Below are positions 55,697 to 64,000 of a stretch of DNA of 64,000 bases, piece by piece. The stretch covers positions 1 to 64,000 of the forward strand of contig NZ_WVNW01000004.1 of assembly GCF_013179285.1 (NCBI RefSeq), given 5' to 3'. Made by a program: the position numbers and the translations under genes. The stretch comes from Roseobacter sp. HKCCD6576-2. GTDB taxonomy: Bacteria > Pseudomonadota > Alphaproteobacteria > Rhodobacterales > Rhodobacteraceae. The number at the start of each line of letters is the position of its first letter. The first letter of the stretch is position 1. The notes beneath the pieces were generated by a model, which worked only from the letters and a program-made list of their open reading frames with translations, was not told where the DNA came from and made no database searches.

Positions 55697-56698
55697 CTAG
55701 CTCACTCGCGCAACCACATAATCTGCCAAGTCGGCCAGCATGTCGCGCAACGGGTGGTCCGGCATCTCTGCCATCGCCTCTTTCGCCAAACCGGCATAGC
55801 GCAACGCCTCATCGCGGGTTTCTTCCAACACGCCATGGCGCTGCAGCAACGTCATCGCCTGCTCCAGATCGCCCTCTTCCTGGCGGCCTTTCTCGATCGT
55901 CCGGGTCCAGAAAGCCCGCTCGGTCTCATCCCCCCGCGCAACCGCGCGGATCACCGGCAAGGTGAGCTTTCGTTCGCGGAAATCATCGCCAACATTCTTG
56001 CCCATTGCGCCCGATGCCCCACCCCAATCAAGCAAATCATCGACAATCTGAAAGCTCATCCCCAACGCATCGCCATAGGTGGCCAGCGCCCGCACCTGCG
56101 CCTCTGGTGCACCGGAAATCACGCCACCAACCTCGGTCGCAGCCTCGAACAGAGCCGCCGTCTTCCCCCGGATCACCTGGGTATAAATCTCTTCGGTCGT
56201 GGCCAAGCTCTGCGCCGCCGTCATCTGCAAGACCTCGCCCTCAGCGATCACCGCCGCCGCATTGGACAGGATGTTGAGCACGGTGAGCGACTCGGTCTCC
56301 ACCATCAATTGAAACGCCCGCGCAAAGAGGTAGTCGCCCACCAAGACGCTGCTTTTGTTGTCCCAAAGTAGGTTCGCCGTCGGTCGCCCGCGCCGCTGGC
56401 CGCTTTCGTCAACCACATCATCATGGAGCAGGGTCGCGGTATGGATGAACTCAACGGTCGCCGCCAATTTTTGATGCGCATCGCCGTCATAGCCACACAT
56501 CCGCGCCGCCGCCAAAGTCATCATCGGGCGAATGCGTTTGCCGCCCGCCTCGACCAGATGCGCCGTGACTTCGGGGATACGCGGCGCATGGTCCGAAGCC
56601 ATGCGCGCCCGGATCAACCCGTTCACCGCATCAAGATCATCCGCCAGATAGCTGCGCAACCGATCATGCGGCTTGGTGCTGGCTTCATCTAGGCTCAT
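55697..56698 (-). CDS. All-trans polyprenyl diphosphate synthase (ubiquinone side chain)
   Basis: The 333-aa prenyltransferase has the two Asp-rich motifs DDVVD (93-97) and DDLLD (220-224). Ala88, at the fifth position before the first motif, is small, which fits long-chain products such as octaprenyl or decaprenyl diphosphate (ispB/ddsA type); Q10 is usual in this group. The 160 bases upstream toward the DUF6544-like gene hold an AT-rich stretch but no gene. Confidence 0.95.
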   Translation of the reverse strand: MSLDEASTKPHDRLRSYLADDLDAVNGLIRARMASDHAPRIPEVTAHLVEAGGKRIRPMMTLAAARMCGYDGDAHQKLAATVEFIHTATLLHDDVVDESGQRRGRPTANLLWDNKSSVLVGDYLFARAFQLMVETESLTVLNILSNAAAVIAEGEVLQMTAAQSLATTEEIYTQVIRGKTAALFEAATEVGGVISGAPEAQVRALATYGDALGMSFQIVDDLLDWGGASGAMGKNVGDDFRERKLTLPVIRAVARGDETERAFWTRTIEKGRQEEGDLEQAMTLLQRHGVLEETRDEALRYAGLAKEAMAEMPDHPLRDMLADLADYVVARVS

Positions 56699-56742
56699 GG
56701 TCGATCATCCCCTCTCTCGACAAGCGCCACATGCATGCCTAA

Positions 56743-56967
56743 ATGCCGATTATGCAAGAAATTCTGCGCAGCAATGACCCAACGATCATCGCCTTCGCCT
56801 CGGCGCTCCTATCTGGCGAGGATATAGAGGTGTTCGAGATGGACGTCCATATGAGCGTGCTCGAAGGCTCCATCGGCATTCTACCGCGCCGTTTGATGGT
56901 TCGGCGCGAAGATGCATTCACCGCCCGCGCCGTGTTGCGCGACAACGACATTCACGTGACGGATTGA
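56743..56967 (+). CDS. DUF2007 family protein
   Basis: The 74-aa protein matches DUF2007, a small ferredoxin-like putative signal-transducing domain: EILRSNDPTIIAFASALLSGEDIEVF and a conserved ILPRRLMVRREDA. No clear ribosome binding site; ATG 56752 is an alternative start. It ends one base before trmN6-like gene, with which it is cotranscribed. Confidence 0.88.
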   Translation: MPIMQEILRSNDPTIIAFASALLSGEDIEVFEMDVHMSVLEGSIGILPRRLMVRREDAFTARAVLRDNDIHVTD

Positions 56968-56968
56968 G

Positions 56969-57751
56969 ATGTTTGCCGAGGCAAACCTGACGCGCGACGC
57001 GTTTTTGGGCGAGCGGGTGCAGGCCTGGCAACCCAAATCCGGCTATCGCGCGGCGACCGACCCGGTGTTTTTGGCCGCTGCATGTGGCGCACAAGCTGGC
57101 GCGCGCGTGTTGGAGCTTGGATGTGGCGCGGGCGTGGCCAGCCTCTGTCTTGCCGCGCGGATGCCGGGCCTCCACCTCATCGGTGTCGAACGACAAGCGG
57201 ATTACGCCGAGTTGGCCCGTCGAAACGCTGGCGATGCCGGGTTAGAAATGCAAGTGATCACGGCGGATCTGACCGCGCTGCCGCGCGCTCTTCGACAAGA
57301 AAGCTTCGACCATATCATCGCCAATCCCCCCTACTACGCCACAGGCGGCGGGACAGCCGCCGCCGACCAGGGGCGGGAGGCCGCGCTTCGCGAAGACACA
57401 CCGCTTGCAGATTGGACGGACATCGCGGCGCGACGTCTGGCGCCCAAAGGCTGGCTCACCATGATCCAAGCGGCAGACCGCCTGCCCGACGTCCTCACCG
57501 CATTGGCCCCCAATTTCGGCACGACCCATGTGCTGCCCCTGGCGTCACGCTTTGGTCGACCCGCCCGCCGCGTCCTGCTCAAAGCGCAGAAATCTGGGCG
57601 CGGACCCTTTACCTTGCTGGCCCCAATGATCCTGCATGAGGGCGAAACGCATGAACGGGATGGCGATGACTATGCGCCAATCGCCAAGGCGATTCTGCGG
57701 GATGCGGCAGCGGTGGATTGGAGTTATCCACCGAAATCCCACCCGATTTGA
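56969..57751 (+). CDS. tRNA1(Val) adenine-N6-methyltransferase-like (TrmN6 family)
   Basis: The 260-aa class I methyltransferase has motif I VLELGCGAGVASLCLA, GVERQADYAELA and the N6-adenine motif NPPYYATGGG. Its N-terminal GERVQAWQPKSGYRAATDPVFLAA is typical of TrmN6/YfiC. E. coli TrmN6 methylates A37 of tRNA-Val1. It follows DUF2007 by one base. Confidence 0.9.
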   Translation: MFAEANLTRDAFLGERVQAWQPKSGYRAATDPVFLAAACGAQAGARVLELGCGAGVASLCLAARMPGLHLIGVERQADYAELARRNAGDAGLEMQVITADLTALPRALRQESFDHIIANPPYYATGGGTAAADQGREAALREDTPLADWTDIAARRLAPKGWLTMIQAADRLPDVLTALAPNFGTTHVLPLASRFGRPARRVLLKAQKSGRGPFTLLAPMILHEGETHERDGDDYAPIAKAILRDAAAVDWSYPPKSHPI

Positions 57752-57838
57752 CGTATCCTATCGAAACTGCTGCGTGACACGACTCAAAACCTATGCTCCC
57801 ATAGTCATCCAAATGTCATATTGAGAGGAGGACGACGG

Positions 57839-58003
57839 ATGTCGCTAGGCGCCCATCTTCAGGAACTGCGGAAAAAGCATGAAAACCTCTCTGAACGAGT
57901 GGAAGAAGCGCAGCGCAGTCCCGGTGTGGACGAACTTGCTATTCGAGACCTCAAAAAGCAGAAACTGCGCCTAAAAGAAGAAATCAGCCGCCTCGACGGC
58001 TAA
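57839..58003 (+). CDS. YdcH/DUF465 family protein
   Basis: The 54-aa protein is a short coiled-coil of the DUF465 family: HLQELRKKHENLSERVEEAQ and DLKKQKLRLKEEISRL. Function unknown. ATG 57839 has a strong GAGGAGG about 7 bases upstream; the longer frame from 57821 overlaps that site. A terminator follows. Confidence 0.9.
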   Translation: MSLGAHLQELRKKHENLSERVEEAQRSPGVDELAIRDLKKQKLRLKEEISRLDG

Positions 58004-58018
58004 GCCGCGCAGACCTTC

Positions 58019-58044
58019 ACGGGGCGTCAGCGAAAGCCCCGTTT
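58019..58044. terminator. Hairpin terminator between YdcH and LysR genes
   Basis: ACGGGGC (58019-58025) and GCCCCGT (58036-58042) form a 7-bp stem with a 10-base loop, followed by TTT. It lies between two convergent genes and abuts the LysR stop, so it may serve the plus-strand YdcH gene. The T run is short. Confidence 0.7.
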
Positions 58045-58994
58045 CAATCGGCCACATCCGCCGCGGGGACGAACACCCGTCCCTCGCGGTAGGCATGGAG
58101 CGATTGTGCCTCAGCCTCTAACCAAGCTAGAAACGCTGCCACGTGGGGCCGCGTTTCCGCACCTTTGGGACAGACGAAGCGGTAATGCGCCTCGGTGGTC
58201 AGGGCGAGGGGAAACGGCATGACCAGCCGCCCCTCCATCAGATCCCTTTCCGTCAAAGACACCCGCCCCAACACAACGCCGCCGCCCGCCGCCGCGGCAT
58301 CGATGGCATGATCCGCCTGATTGAAGCTCGCGGATATCTCCGGGGCCGTATCCAAGCCCGCCGCACGGAACCACGCGGGCCAGTCCAACGGCGGCTTCAA
58401 AAACCGCGTGTCCTCCTGATCCAGGAGGGGGGCGCGGGTTAAGCTGGCGAGGTCCGGATATCGCTCCGCCAAAGCGGGATGCATCATCGGCGTCACCCAG
58501 TCATTGATGATCGGCTTGGAGAAAAGCGCCGCACTCTCGCGGCCCCCCATGCCAAACCGGATCGCGACATCCACATCATCCCGGTCAAAATCCAAAATGC
58601 GAAACGTCGCGGCAAATCTCAATTCGATCTCTGGATACGCCTGCGCAAAATGAAACAATCGCGGTGCCAGCCATTTCGCCGTAAAGGCCGGGCCCGCCGT
58701 GACCGTTAACGTATTGCTCTCAAGCGCCCGAGTCACATTGCGCCAAGCATTGCGAAGCGTGTCGAAGCCGGGCTCCGTCCCGACCGCTAAAGTCTTCCCT
58801 GCCTCCGTCAGCTCGACAGCGCGATTGAGCCGCCGGAAGAGCGGTGCGCCCAAATGGTCTTCGAGGGATTTGATCTGAAAGCTCAACGCCGCAGGTGTGA
58901 CATGGAGCTCATCCGCCGCTTTCGCAAAGCTCATATGGCGTGCGGCGGCGTCAAAGGCGCGGAGGGCGGTCAGTGGGGGCAGGCGATCAGGCAT
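58044..58994 (-). CDS. LysR-family regulator, GcvA-like
   Basis: The 316-aa protein has an N-terminal winged HTH (FAKAADELHVTPAALSFQIKSLEDHLG as AADELHVTPAALSFQI) and a substrate-binding domain with WLAPRLFHFAQAYPEIELR, the pattern of GcvA-type regulators. A perfect 8-bp-arm palindrome lies just before its start, and a small gene diverges from it, so that gene is its likely target. Ligand unknown. Confidence 0.93.
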   Translation of the reverse strand: MPDRLPPLTALRAFDAAARHMSFAKAADELHVTPAALSFQIKSLEDHLGAPLFRRLNRAVELTEAGKTLAVGTEPGFDTLRNAWRNVTRALESNTLTVTAGPAFTAKWLAPRLFHFAQAYPEIELRFAATFRILDFDRDDVDVAIRFGMGGRESAALFSKPIINDWVTPMMHPALAERYPDLASLTRAPLLDQEDTRFLKPPLDWPAWFRAAGLDTAPEISASFNQADHAIDAAAAGGGVVLGRVSLTERDLMEGRLVMPFPLALTTEAHYRFVCPKGAETRPHVAAFLAWLEAEAQSLHAYREGRVFVPAADVAD

Positions 58995-58996
58995 GC

Positions 58997-59019
58997 TCAG
59001 TTAAATACAGCTTAACTGA
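58997..59019. promoter_or_regulatory. Palindromic operator between LysR gene and small ORF
   Basis: TCAGTTAA (58997-59004) and TTAACTGA (59012-59019) are perfect inverted arms around ATACAGC. The site begins 2 bases before the LysR start codon, fitting a LysR binding site that controls its own gene and the divergent one. Confidence 0.7.
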
Positions 59020-59104
59020 ACCAAGGGAAAGTCTCGTTTGTGTGTTTTCATTCTAGGGCGCATGTTGAGGACAGTTCAGAGACACTTGCCCTCAGGAGGC
59101 CCCG

Positions 59105-59254
59105 ATGTTCCAGATCACCGCAAACCCCACTGCCAAAGCCGCTTTTAACGAAGCCCATGCCGCACGCGGCGCAGCTCTGCGCCACTTGGTTCAACGGTTG
59201 TTCAGCCGGTCCGAAACGAAAACGGCCGGGCACATGATGCACCCGGCCGAATAA
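59105..59254 (+). CDS. Small 49-residue protein divergent from LysR gene
   Basis: ATG 59105 follows AGGAGG by 5 bases, among the best ribosome binding sites in the window. The product begins MFQITANPTAKAAFNEAH and continues with an amphipathic basic helix (ALRHLVQRLFSRS). I recognise no family; small basic proteins divergent from GcvA-like regulators (often DUF1127) are common in this group, but the DUF1127 motif is not visible. Its 3' end overlaps the terminator of convergent phaB. Confidence 0.65.
   Translation: MFQITANPTAKAAFNEAHAARGAALRHLVQRLFSRSETKTAGHMMHPAE
59215..59249 (-). terminator. Rho-independent terminator of phaA-phaB
   Basis: On the minus strand CGGCCGGG and CCCGGCCG (59223-59230 and 59242-59249) form a stem around an 11-base loop, followed by TTTT (59219-59222) and more T. 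It lies 22 bases after the phaB stop, within the coding end of the small plus-strand gene. Confidence 0.8.
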
Positions 59255-59271
59255 GTTTGGTTGAACAGCTC

Positions 59272-59997
59272 TTAGACGAAGAACTGAGCCCCGTTCGCTG
59301 AGATGGTCGATCCGTTGATGAACCCTGCATCGTCGGAGGCCAGGAAGGCAACGCAGCGCGCGATCTCTTCCGGCTCGCCCAAACGACCCGCCGGGATCTG
59401 CGGAATGATGACCTCGTTCAGCACTTTCTCCGGGATCGCGCGCACCATTTCCGTACCGATGTAGCCCGGGCAAACCGCGTTGGCCGTGATGCCAGCGCGG
59501 GCACCTTCTTGCGCCAGGGATTTCACAATCCCCAAGTCACCCGCCTTGGTCGCGGCATAGTTCACTTGGGCGAACTGGCCCTTTTGGCCATTGATCGAGG
59601 AAATGACGATCACGCGCCCGAACTTCCGTTCTCGCATGCCGGGCCAAACCGGATGGACGGTGTTGAAGACGCCGGTAAGATTGGTGTCGATCACCTGGGT
59701 CCACTGCTCCGGCGTCATCTTATGGAACGGGGCATCGCGGGTGATGCCTGCATTGGCGACGACCACCTCGATCGGGCCCAGATCGGCTTCGACCTGCGCG
59801 ATACCGGCTGCAGAGGCCTCATAATCAGCAACATTCCACTTGTAGGTCTTGATGCCGGTTTCGGCGGTGAAGGCCGCGGCGGCTTCGTCATTGCCCGCAT
59901 ATGTTGCGGCAACATCGTACCCATCCGCCTTCAGTTTTTTCGAAATCGCTTCACCAATGCCGCGGCTGCCGCCGGTGACCAATGCAACACGTCCCAT
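59272..59997 (-). CDS. phaB: Acetoacetyl-CoA reductase
   Basis: The 241-aa short-chain dehydrogenase reduces acetoacetyl-CoA to (R)-3-hydroxybutyryl-CoA for polyhydroxybutyrate. It has TGGSRGIG near the N-terminus, NAGITRD, and the catalytic set Ser134, Tyr147 and Lys151 (NYAATKAG), plus CPGYIGTEMV typical of PhaB. GGAGGAG precedes the ATG. It follows phaA by 88 bases. Confidence 0.95.
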   Translation of the reverse strand: MGRVALVTGGSRGIGEAISKKLKADGYDVAATYAGNDEAAAAFTAETGIKTYKWNVADYEASAAGIAQVEADLGPIEVVVANAGITRDAPFHKMTPEQWTQVIDTNLTGVFNTVHPVWPGMRERKFGRVIVISSINGQKGQFAQVNYAATKAGDLGIVKSLAQEGARAGITANAVCPGYIGTEMVRAIPEKVLNEVIIPQIPAGRLGEPEEIARCVAFLASDDAGFINGSTISANGAQFFV

Positions 59998-60085
59998 CGT
60001 TTGTCTCCTCCAGGATTTGGGTGCCCGATTTACCGGACGTTATGGGGTGAGTAGGCGGAGCGCAGTGGCCCCGCCATGATTTGGA

Positions 60086-61261
60086 TCAGGGGCGCTCAAG
60101 GCACATGGCAACGCCCATGCCTCCGCCGATGCAAAGCGTGGCAAGGCCTTTCTTGGCGTCGCGGCGCTTCATTTCGAACAGAAGCGTGTTTAGAACCCGC
60201 GCGCCAGACGCCCCAATCGGGTGACCGATGGCAATCGCGCCGCCATTGACGTTCACAATCGCCGGGTCCCACCCCATGTCTTTGTTGACCGCACAGGCCT
60301 GCGCGGCGAAGGCCTCGTTGGCCTCGACTAGGTCCAGATCATCAACCTTCCAACCGGCTTTCTCCAGCGCTTTGCGCGAGGCATAGATCGGGCCGACGCC
60401 CATGATCGACGGGTCGAGCCCGGCCGTGGCATAGCTCGCGATCCGCGCCAGCGGCTCGATCCCGCGCTTCTCCGCCTCATCGGCCGACATCAACAGCGCA
60501 CCTGCCGCGCCATCATTCAGGCCAGAGGCATTGGCCGCCGTCACGCTGCCATCCTTGGTGAAAGCGGGGCGCAGTTTCTGCATCGCCTCCATGGTCGCGC
60601 CGTGGCGGATATACTCATCCTTATCGACAACGATGTCCCCCTTCCGGGTGGAAATGGTGAAGGGCACGATCTCATCTTCGAATTTGCCCGCATTCTGCGC
60701 GGCTTCGGCTTTGTTTTGCGACCCGACTGCGAATTCATCCTGCATATCGCGCGAGATCTGCCATTTCTCGGCAACGTTTTCGGCGGTTTGCCCCATATGG
60801 TAGCCATTAAAGGCATCCCACAGCCCGTCGCGGATCATGGTGTCGATATACTTCATATCGCCCATTTTCTGACCCTGCCGCAGCGGGGCCGCATGGGGCG
60901 ACATCGACATGTTTTCCTGCCCGCCCGCGGCAACAATGCTTGCATCGCCTAGCATGATATGCTGCGCACCAAGCGCCACGGCCCGCAATCCGGACCCGCA
61001 GACCTGGTTGATCCCCCAGGCAGCGCTCTCCTGCGGGAAACCCGCGTTGATATGGGCCTGACGCGCCGGGTTTTGCCCCTGGGCGGCGGTCAAGACCTGA
61101 CCAAGGATCGTCTCGGAGACGTCGGATTTATCCACACCAGCCCGCGCCACCAGCTCTTCCAGCACTGCACGACCAAGATCATGGGCTGGCGTGTTGGCAA
61201 AGGAGCCAAGAAAACTTCCAACGGGTGTACGGGCGGCAGAGGCGATGACGACATTGGTCAT
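60086..61261 (-). CDS. phaA: Acetyl-CoA C-acetyltransferase (beta-ketothiolase)
   Basis: The 391-aa thiolase condenses two acetyl-CoA to acetoacetyl-CoA. Catalytic residues are Cys88 ([10 protein letters not shown]), the His in [10 protein letters not shown] and the second Cys in [14 protein letters not shown] 61261 has AAAGGG upstream; the frame opens to 61279. With phaB it forms the PHB precursor pathway; the polymerase phaC is not in the window. Confidence 0.97.
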   Translation of the reverse strand: MTNVVIASAARTPVGSFLGSFANTPAHDLGRAVLEELVARAGVDKSDVSETILGQVLTAAQGQNPARQAHINAGFPQESAAWGINQVCGSGLRAVALGAQHIMLGDASIVAAGGQENMSMSPHAAPLRQGQKMGDMKYIDTMIRDGLWDAFNGYHMGQTAENVAEKWQISRDMQDEFAVGSQNKAEAAQNAGKFEDEIVPFTISTRKGDIVVDKDEYIRHGATMEAMQKLRPAFTKDGSVTAANASGLNDGAAGALLMSADEAEKRGIEPLARIASYATAGLDPSIMGVGPIYASRKALEKAGWKVDDLDLVEANEAFAAQACAVNKDMGWDPAIVNVNGGAIAIGHPIGASGARVLNTLLFEMKRRDAKKGLATLCIGGGMGVAMCLERP

Positions 61262-61623
61262 GAGGCAAATCCCTTTCAAATTGGGCCGGTGCAGAGGCGA
61301 GCAGGCTTAAAGTGCCTCCGCGGAAACAGGCTGCGGTCGGGCCGGTCATAGGCACTCACCGGACTTCCCACAACTGACACGGTGTCTCAGTTGGCGATAG
61401 GCTTCAACCTTAAGATGTAGGGGCCGGTCGGAAAGTCGGTATCATGACAGTTCGCATCCACAAAATCGCGACACATCTTGCGCGCTACATCCAAAAGGCC
61501 ACCGCTGCTCCGCTGACGCATCGCGGCTTTCGCAGCAAGCCTCTTGATATGCGGGGGCAGAACTTCCTAGGAAGGGATAGATATTCACATTTTGTTCTAA
61601 TTCTTTGAAGGTGCGAGCGCGGA
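61262..61623. other. 362-base intergenic region between phaA and tag
   Basis: No convincing gene is seen. GACAC-G-GTGTC (61376-61386) lies within CAACT...AGTTG arms (61371-61375, 61389-61393), a candidate operator for phaA. A 54-codon ORF (61444-61608) has no recognisable features and is not called. An AT-rich stretch at about 61580-61606 probably carries the tag promoter. Confidence 0.4.
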
Positions 61624-62205
61624 ATGACGGAAAATGACGGTCGTTGTGGCTGGTGCGGGACGGACCCGATCTATGTCGCTTACCACGACAACGAATGGGG
61701 TGTGCCGGAATATGACAGCCGCGCCCTTTGGGAGAAGCTGATCCTTGATGGGTTTCAGGCCGGATTGAGCTGGATCACGATCCTGAAAAAACGGGACAAT
61801 TTCCGTGCGGCGTTCAACGGCTTCGATCCAAACGAAATCGCGACCTGGGGCGAGGCGGAGGTGTCGCGCCTGCTACAGGACGAAGGGATCATCCGCCATC
61901 GCGGCAAGATCGAGGCGACGATTGGCAATGCGCGGGCATGGCAGGTCATTGAGCAAGCGCAGGGGTTCGACCGGTTTCTTTGGGATTATGTTGGCGGCAA
62001 GCCAATCCAGAATTGCTGGAGCAGCCTCGCTGACGTGCCCGGCCACACGCCGCTCAGCACGCAGATCTCCAAAGACTTAAAAAAGGCGGGGTTCCGATTT
62101 TGCGGGCCAACCATCGTCTATGCCGCGATGCAGGCCATGGGGCTCGTGAACGACCACCTTGTCACCTGCCCCGCCCATGAAAGGGTCAAAGCCTTGGCGC
62201 GATAG
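61624..62205 (+). CDS. tag: DNA-3-methyladenine glycosylase I
   Basis: The 193-aa enzyme removes 3-methyladenine from DNA in base-excision repair. It begins with the zinc-binding RCGWCG (Cys8), then AYHDNEWGVPEYDSR with a His ligand, WITILKKRDNFR, and the second zinc half VNDHLVTCPAH. The zinc snap of the E. coli enzyme is conserved. Confidence 0.96.
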   Translation: MTENDGRCGWCGTDPIYVAYHDNEWGVPEYDSRALWEKLILDGFQAGLSWITILKKRDNFRAAFNGFDPNEIATWGEAEVSRLLQDEGIIRHRGKIEATIGNARAWQVIEQAQGFDRFLWDYVGGKPIQNCWSSLADVPGHTPLSTQISKDLKKAGFRFCGPTIVYAAMQAMGLVNDHLVTCPAHERVKALAR

Positions 62206-62213
62206 GCGCCCGA

Positions 62214-62252
62214 TTTCTCGAGAAACCGGTCCGGAAAACGTGCGTTTTCCGG
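62214..62252. repeat. Palindrome pair between tag and tlpA
   Basis: TTTCTCGAGAAA (62214-62225) is a perfect palindrome, and CCGGAAAACG (62231-62240) pairs with CGTTTTCCGG (62243-62252) around TG. The second shares GGAAAAC/GTTTTCC with the rnc-era repeat (18092-18134), and the first resembles that locus's TTCTTCGAAGAA core. It lies between convergent genes and may terminate either. Confidence 0.65.
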
Positions 62253-62255
62253 TGC

Positions 62256-62804
62256 CTAGCTCTCCGCAGCGATCAGCGCCCGCAAGAGCGCGATAGCTTC
62301 GGCGCTGGCCCAATCCGCATCCCCGCGCAGGCGGGCGATTTCTTGCCCCTCTGGGTTCAAGATCACCGTGATCGGCAGGCCGAAGACGCCCATCTCCCGC
62401 GCAATCGTCTGACCTGGATCGCGATACATCGGAAGGGCATCAATCCCAGTCTCCTCAAAAAACCGCCGAATCGCTGGCAGCGGGTTCCGCCCAGTGGCCA
62501 GGGTCACGACTTTGAAATCCTCGCCACCCAACTCATGCTGTAGCGTGTTGAGATAAGGCATCTCGTGGCGGCAAGGCGCACACCACGTTGCCCAGAAATT
62601 CAACAGAATGTAGCGCCCCTGCAAATCCGAAAGCTGATATTCGACATCATCCATATCGATAAACGGCGTCTCCGAGACCGGCACCGGCTCTGCATGGAAC
62701 ACCAAGCCGCGCATATCGCCGACGCGTAGCTCTTCGAGGTCTTGGGCGTTTGCACCAAGAGCCAAGGCCATGTAGAGCACGCTGAAAATCACGCCTCGGA
62801 TCAT
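62256..62804 (-). CDS. TlpA-type thiol:disulfide oxidoreductase
   Basis: The 182-aa protein has a signal peptide ([16 protein letters not shown], cleavage near 20) and a thioredoxin-fold domain with WCAPC (Cys75, Cys78) in [15 protein letters not shown]. TlpA-like proteins are periplasmic reductases, often for cytochrome biogenesis. ATG 62804 is chosen; the frame continues open inside divergent argH. It is divergent from argH by 31 bases. Confidence 0.92.
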   Translation of the reverse strand: MIRGVIFSVLYMALALGANAQDLEELRVGDMRGLVFHAEPVPVSETPFIDMDDVEYQLSDLQGRYILLNFWATWCAPCRHEMPYLNTLQHELGGEDFKVVTLATGRNPLPAIRRFFEETGIDALPMYRDPGQTIAREMGVFGLPITVILNPEGQEIARLRGDADWASAEAIALLRALIAAES

Positions 62805-62835
62805 CTTATCGGTCCTTTTCGCTCGGGGTCTCGAC

Positions 62836-64000
62836 ATGACGGACACAAAATCAAACGCAATGTGGGGCGGACGCTTTGCCGCCGGGCCGGACGCGATCAT
62901 GGAGGCAATCAACGCCTCGATCGGCTTCGACAAACGGCTGGCCCGCCAAGATATCGACGGCTCTCGCGCCCATGCGGCGATGTTGGCCCAACAGGGTATC
63001 GTCAGTGATAAAGATGCCGAAGCGATCCGGGAAGGGCTGCTCACGGTCTTGTCAGAGATCGAGGGCGGAAATTTCGCCTTTTCGACGGCGCTCGAAGACA
63101 TCCATATGAATGTCGAGGCGCGCCTGAAAGAAATCGTCGGCGAACCTGCCGGGCGGCTCCACACCGCGCGCAGCCGGAATGACCAGGTGGCGACCGATTT
63201 CAAACTCTGGGTCCGTGACCAGATGGACGCCGCGATAGACGGGCTGGAAGCGCTGATGCAAGCGCTCTTGGGGCAGGCGGAGGCGGGTGCCGATTGGGTG
63301 ATGCCGGGTTTCACCCATCTTCAGACCGCGCAGCCCGTGACTTGGGGCCATCACATGCTGGCCTATGTCGAGATGTTTGGCCGCGATCTCAGCCGGTTCC
63401 GCGATGCGCGGGTGCGAATGAACGAATCCCCCCTCGGCGCGGCGGCTCTGGCGGGCACGAGTTTCCCGATCGACCGGGATATGACGGCCAAGGCCCTCGG
63501 CTTTGACCGGCCCGCCGCCAACTCGCTTGATGCGGTGAGCGACCGGGATTTCGCGCTCGAATTTCTCAGCAGCGCCACGATCTGCGCCATGCACCTGTCC
63601 CGCTTTGCCGAAGAACTGGTGATCTGGTCTTCGGCGCAGTTCCGTTTCGTGACCCTGTCTGACCGCTTCTCCACCGGTTCCTCGATCATGCCGCAGAAGA
63701 AGAACCCGGACGCCGCCGAGCTGATCCGGGCCAAGATCGGCCGGATTCTCGGGGCGAATGTGGCGCTTCTGACGGTGATGAAGGGCCTGCCGCTGACCTA
63801 TTCCAAGGACATGCAGGAAGACAAAGAACAGGTCTTCGACGCTGCCGACAACCTGATGCTGGCGCTCGCCGCAATGACCGGCATGGTCGGCGACATGACC
63901 GCCAATCGCGAGAGCCTAGAGGCCGCCGCGTCCTCCGGCTTCTCCACCGCGACCGATCTGGCCGACTGGCTGGTCCGTACGCTGGACATGCCGTTCCGCG
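62836..64000 (+). CDS. argH: Argininosuccinate lyase, N-terminal part (3' truncated by window)
   Basis: The frame runs from ATG 62836 to the window end without a stop, 388 complete codons. The product starts [19 protein letters not shown] and has the fumarase-superfamily signature [12 protein letters not shown], with the region [14 protein letters not shown] and [14 protein letters not shown] in the form [13 protein letters not shown]. It cleaves argininosuccinate to arginine and fumarate. The remaining C-terminus, about 75 residues, lies outside. Confidence 0.97.
   Translation, partial: MTDTKSNAMWGGRFAAGPDAIMEAINASIGFDKRLARQDIDGSRAHAAMLAQQGIVSDKDAEAIREGLLTVLSEIEGGNFAFSTALEDIHMNVEARLKEIVGEPAGRLHTARSRNDQVATDFKLWVRDQMDAAIDGLEALMQALLGQAEAGADWVMPGFTHLQTAQPVTWGHHMLAYVEMFGRDLSRFRDARVRMNESPLGAAALAGTSFPIDRDMTAKALGFDRPAANSLDAVSDRDFALEFLSSATICAMHLSRFAEELVIWSSAQFRFVTLSDRFSTGSSIMPQKKNPDAAELIRAKIGRILGANVALLTVMKGLPLTYSKDMQEDKEQVFDAADNLMLALAAMTGMVGDMTANRESLEAAASSGFSTATDLADWLVRTLDMPFR

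Noticed and set aside
61444-61608. A 54-codon ORF upstream of tag
   Set aside because: No ribosome binding site, no recognisable motif and no overlap with a neighbour; left as intergenic.
62256-63314. A 352-residue minus-strand frame extending TlpA upstream
   Set aside because: The extra 170 residues are antisense to argH; ATG 62804 gives a proper signal peptide and family length.

Overview
The window is a dense, GC-rich alphaproteobacterial chromosome segment that looks like the Rhodobacteraceae (Roseobacter/Rhodobacter group). Supporting signs are the chvI-chvG-hprK-EIIA-rapZ-HPr block beside ATP-type pckA, the rpoZ-rsh-pdxJ-acpS-lepB-rnc-era cluster, two ethylmalonyl-CoA pathway genes (mcd and mcl1), a phaA-phaB pair and ubiquinone-linked ETF genes. 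I saw no rRNA, tRNA, CRISPR array, prophage or recognisable insertion sequence. Almost all of it is housekeeping, with four-base start/stop overlaps everywhere.

Layout. 1-2040: end of etfA, a terminator, an orphan ORF and 3-hydroxybutyryl-CoA dehydrogenase. 2071-7567 (minus): ChvI/ChvG two-component system, HPr kinase, RapZ, PTS EIIA, HPr and an acyltransferase. 7871-10011: pckA and a secreted protein. 10008-11859 (minus): a dioxygenase and a TauE/SafE exporter. 12015-13706: methylsuccinyl-CoA dehydrogenase. 13755-14963: a stand-alone ATPase gene bracketed by TTATCC repeats. 15035-26031: META lipoprotein, recO, Pr6Pr membrane protein, then a long minus-strand operon (DUF1491, era, rnc, lepB, acpS, two LysE exporters, pdxJ, DUF2062, rsh, rpoZ, folK). 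26124-31854: NYN nuclease-like protein, peroxiredoxin, methyltransferases, ispH, LysE, rnhA, TRIC channel. 31957-34615 (minus): three tandem peptide deformylases with fmt. 34721-35413: a membrane-protein/HTH pair with two matched operators. 35471-41892: MalY-type lyase, glyoxalase-fold protein, mcl1, GyrI and AraC proteins, TrmO, accA, CIA30. 41901-49790: PPOX, plsC, ftsX, ftsE, zinc-ribbon protein, TIGR02302 protein, lysA. 50362-58003: ETF-QO, TPR protein, ispE, a frameshifted gene, polyprenyl synthase, small conserved genes. 58044-64000: LysR regulator with a divergent 49-residue gene, phaB, phaA, tag, tlpA and the start of argH.

How the genes fit together. A recurring theme is acetyl-CoA and acyl-CoA metabolism. 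PhaA and PhaB make 3-hydroxybutyryl-CoA, Mcd and Mcl1 are two steps of the ethylmalonyl-CoA route, Mcd electrons should pass through ETF (etfA) to ETF-QO, and PckA takes C4 acids into gluconeogenesis. The ChvGI/HprK/EIIA/HPr block is a regulatory hub next to pckA.

The least explained elements are: the ATPase gene with its TTATCC repeats; the deformylase paralog that has lost catalytic residues; the GTAAC-N6-GTTAC operator pair; a perfect palindrome between a LysR gene and an unannotated small ORF; a 9-mer shared upstream of mcd and mcl1; and a palindromic intergenic repeat family. I found no clearly new multi-gene system. Family assignments come from recognising motifs by eye, with no database search.
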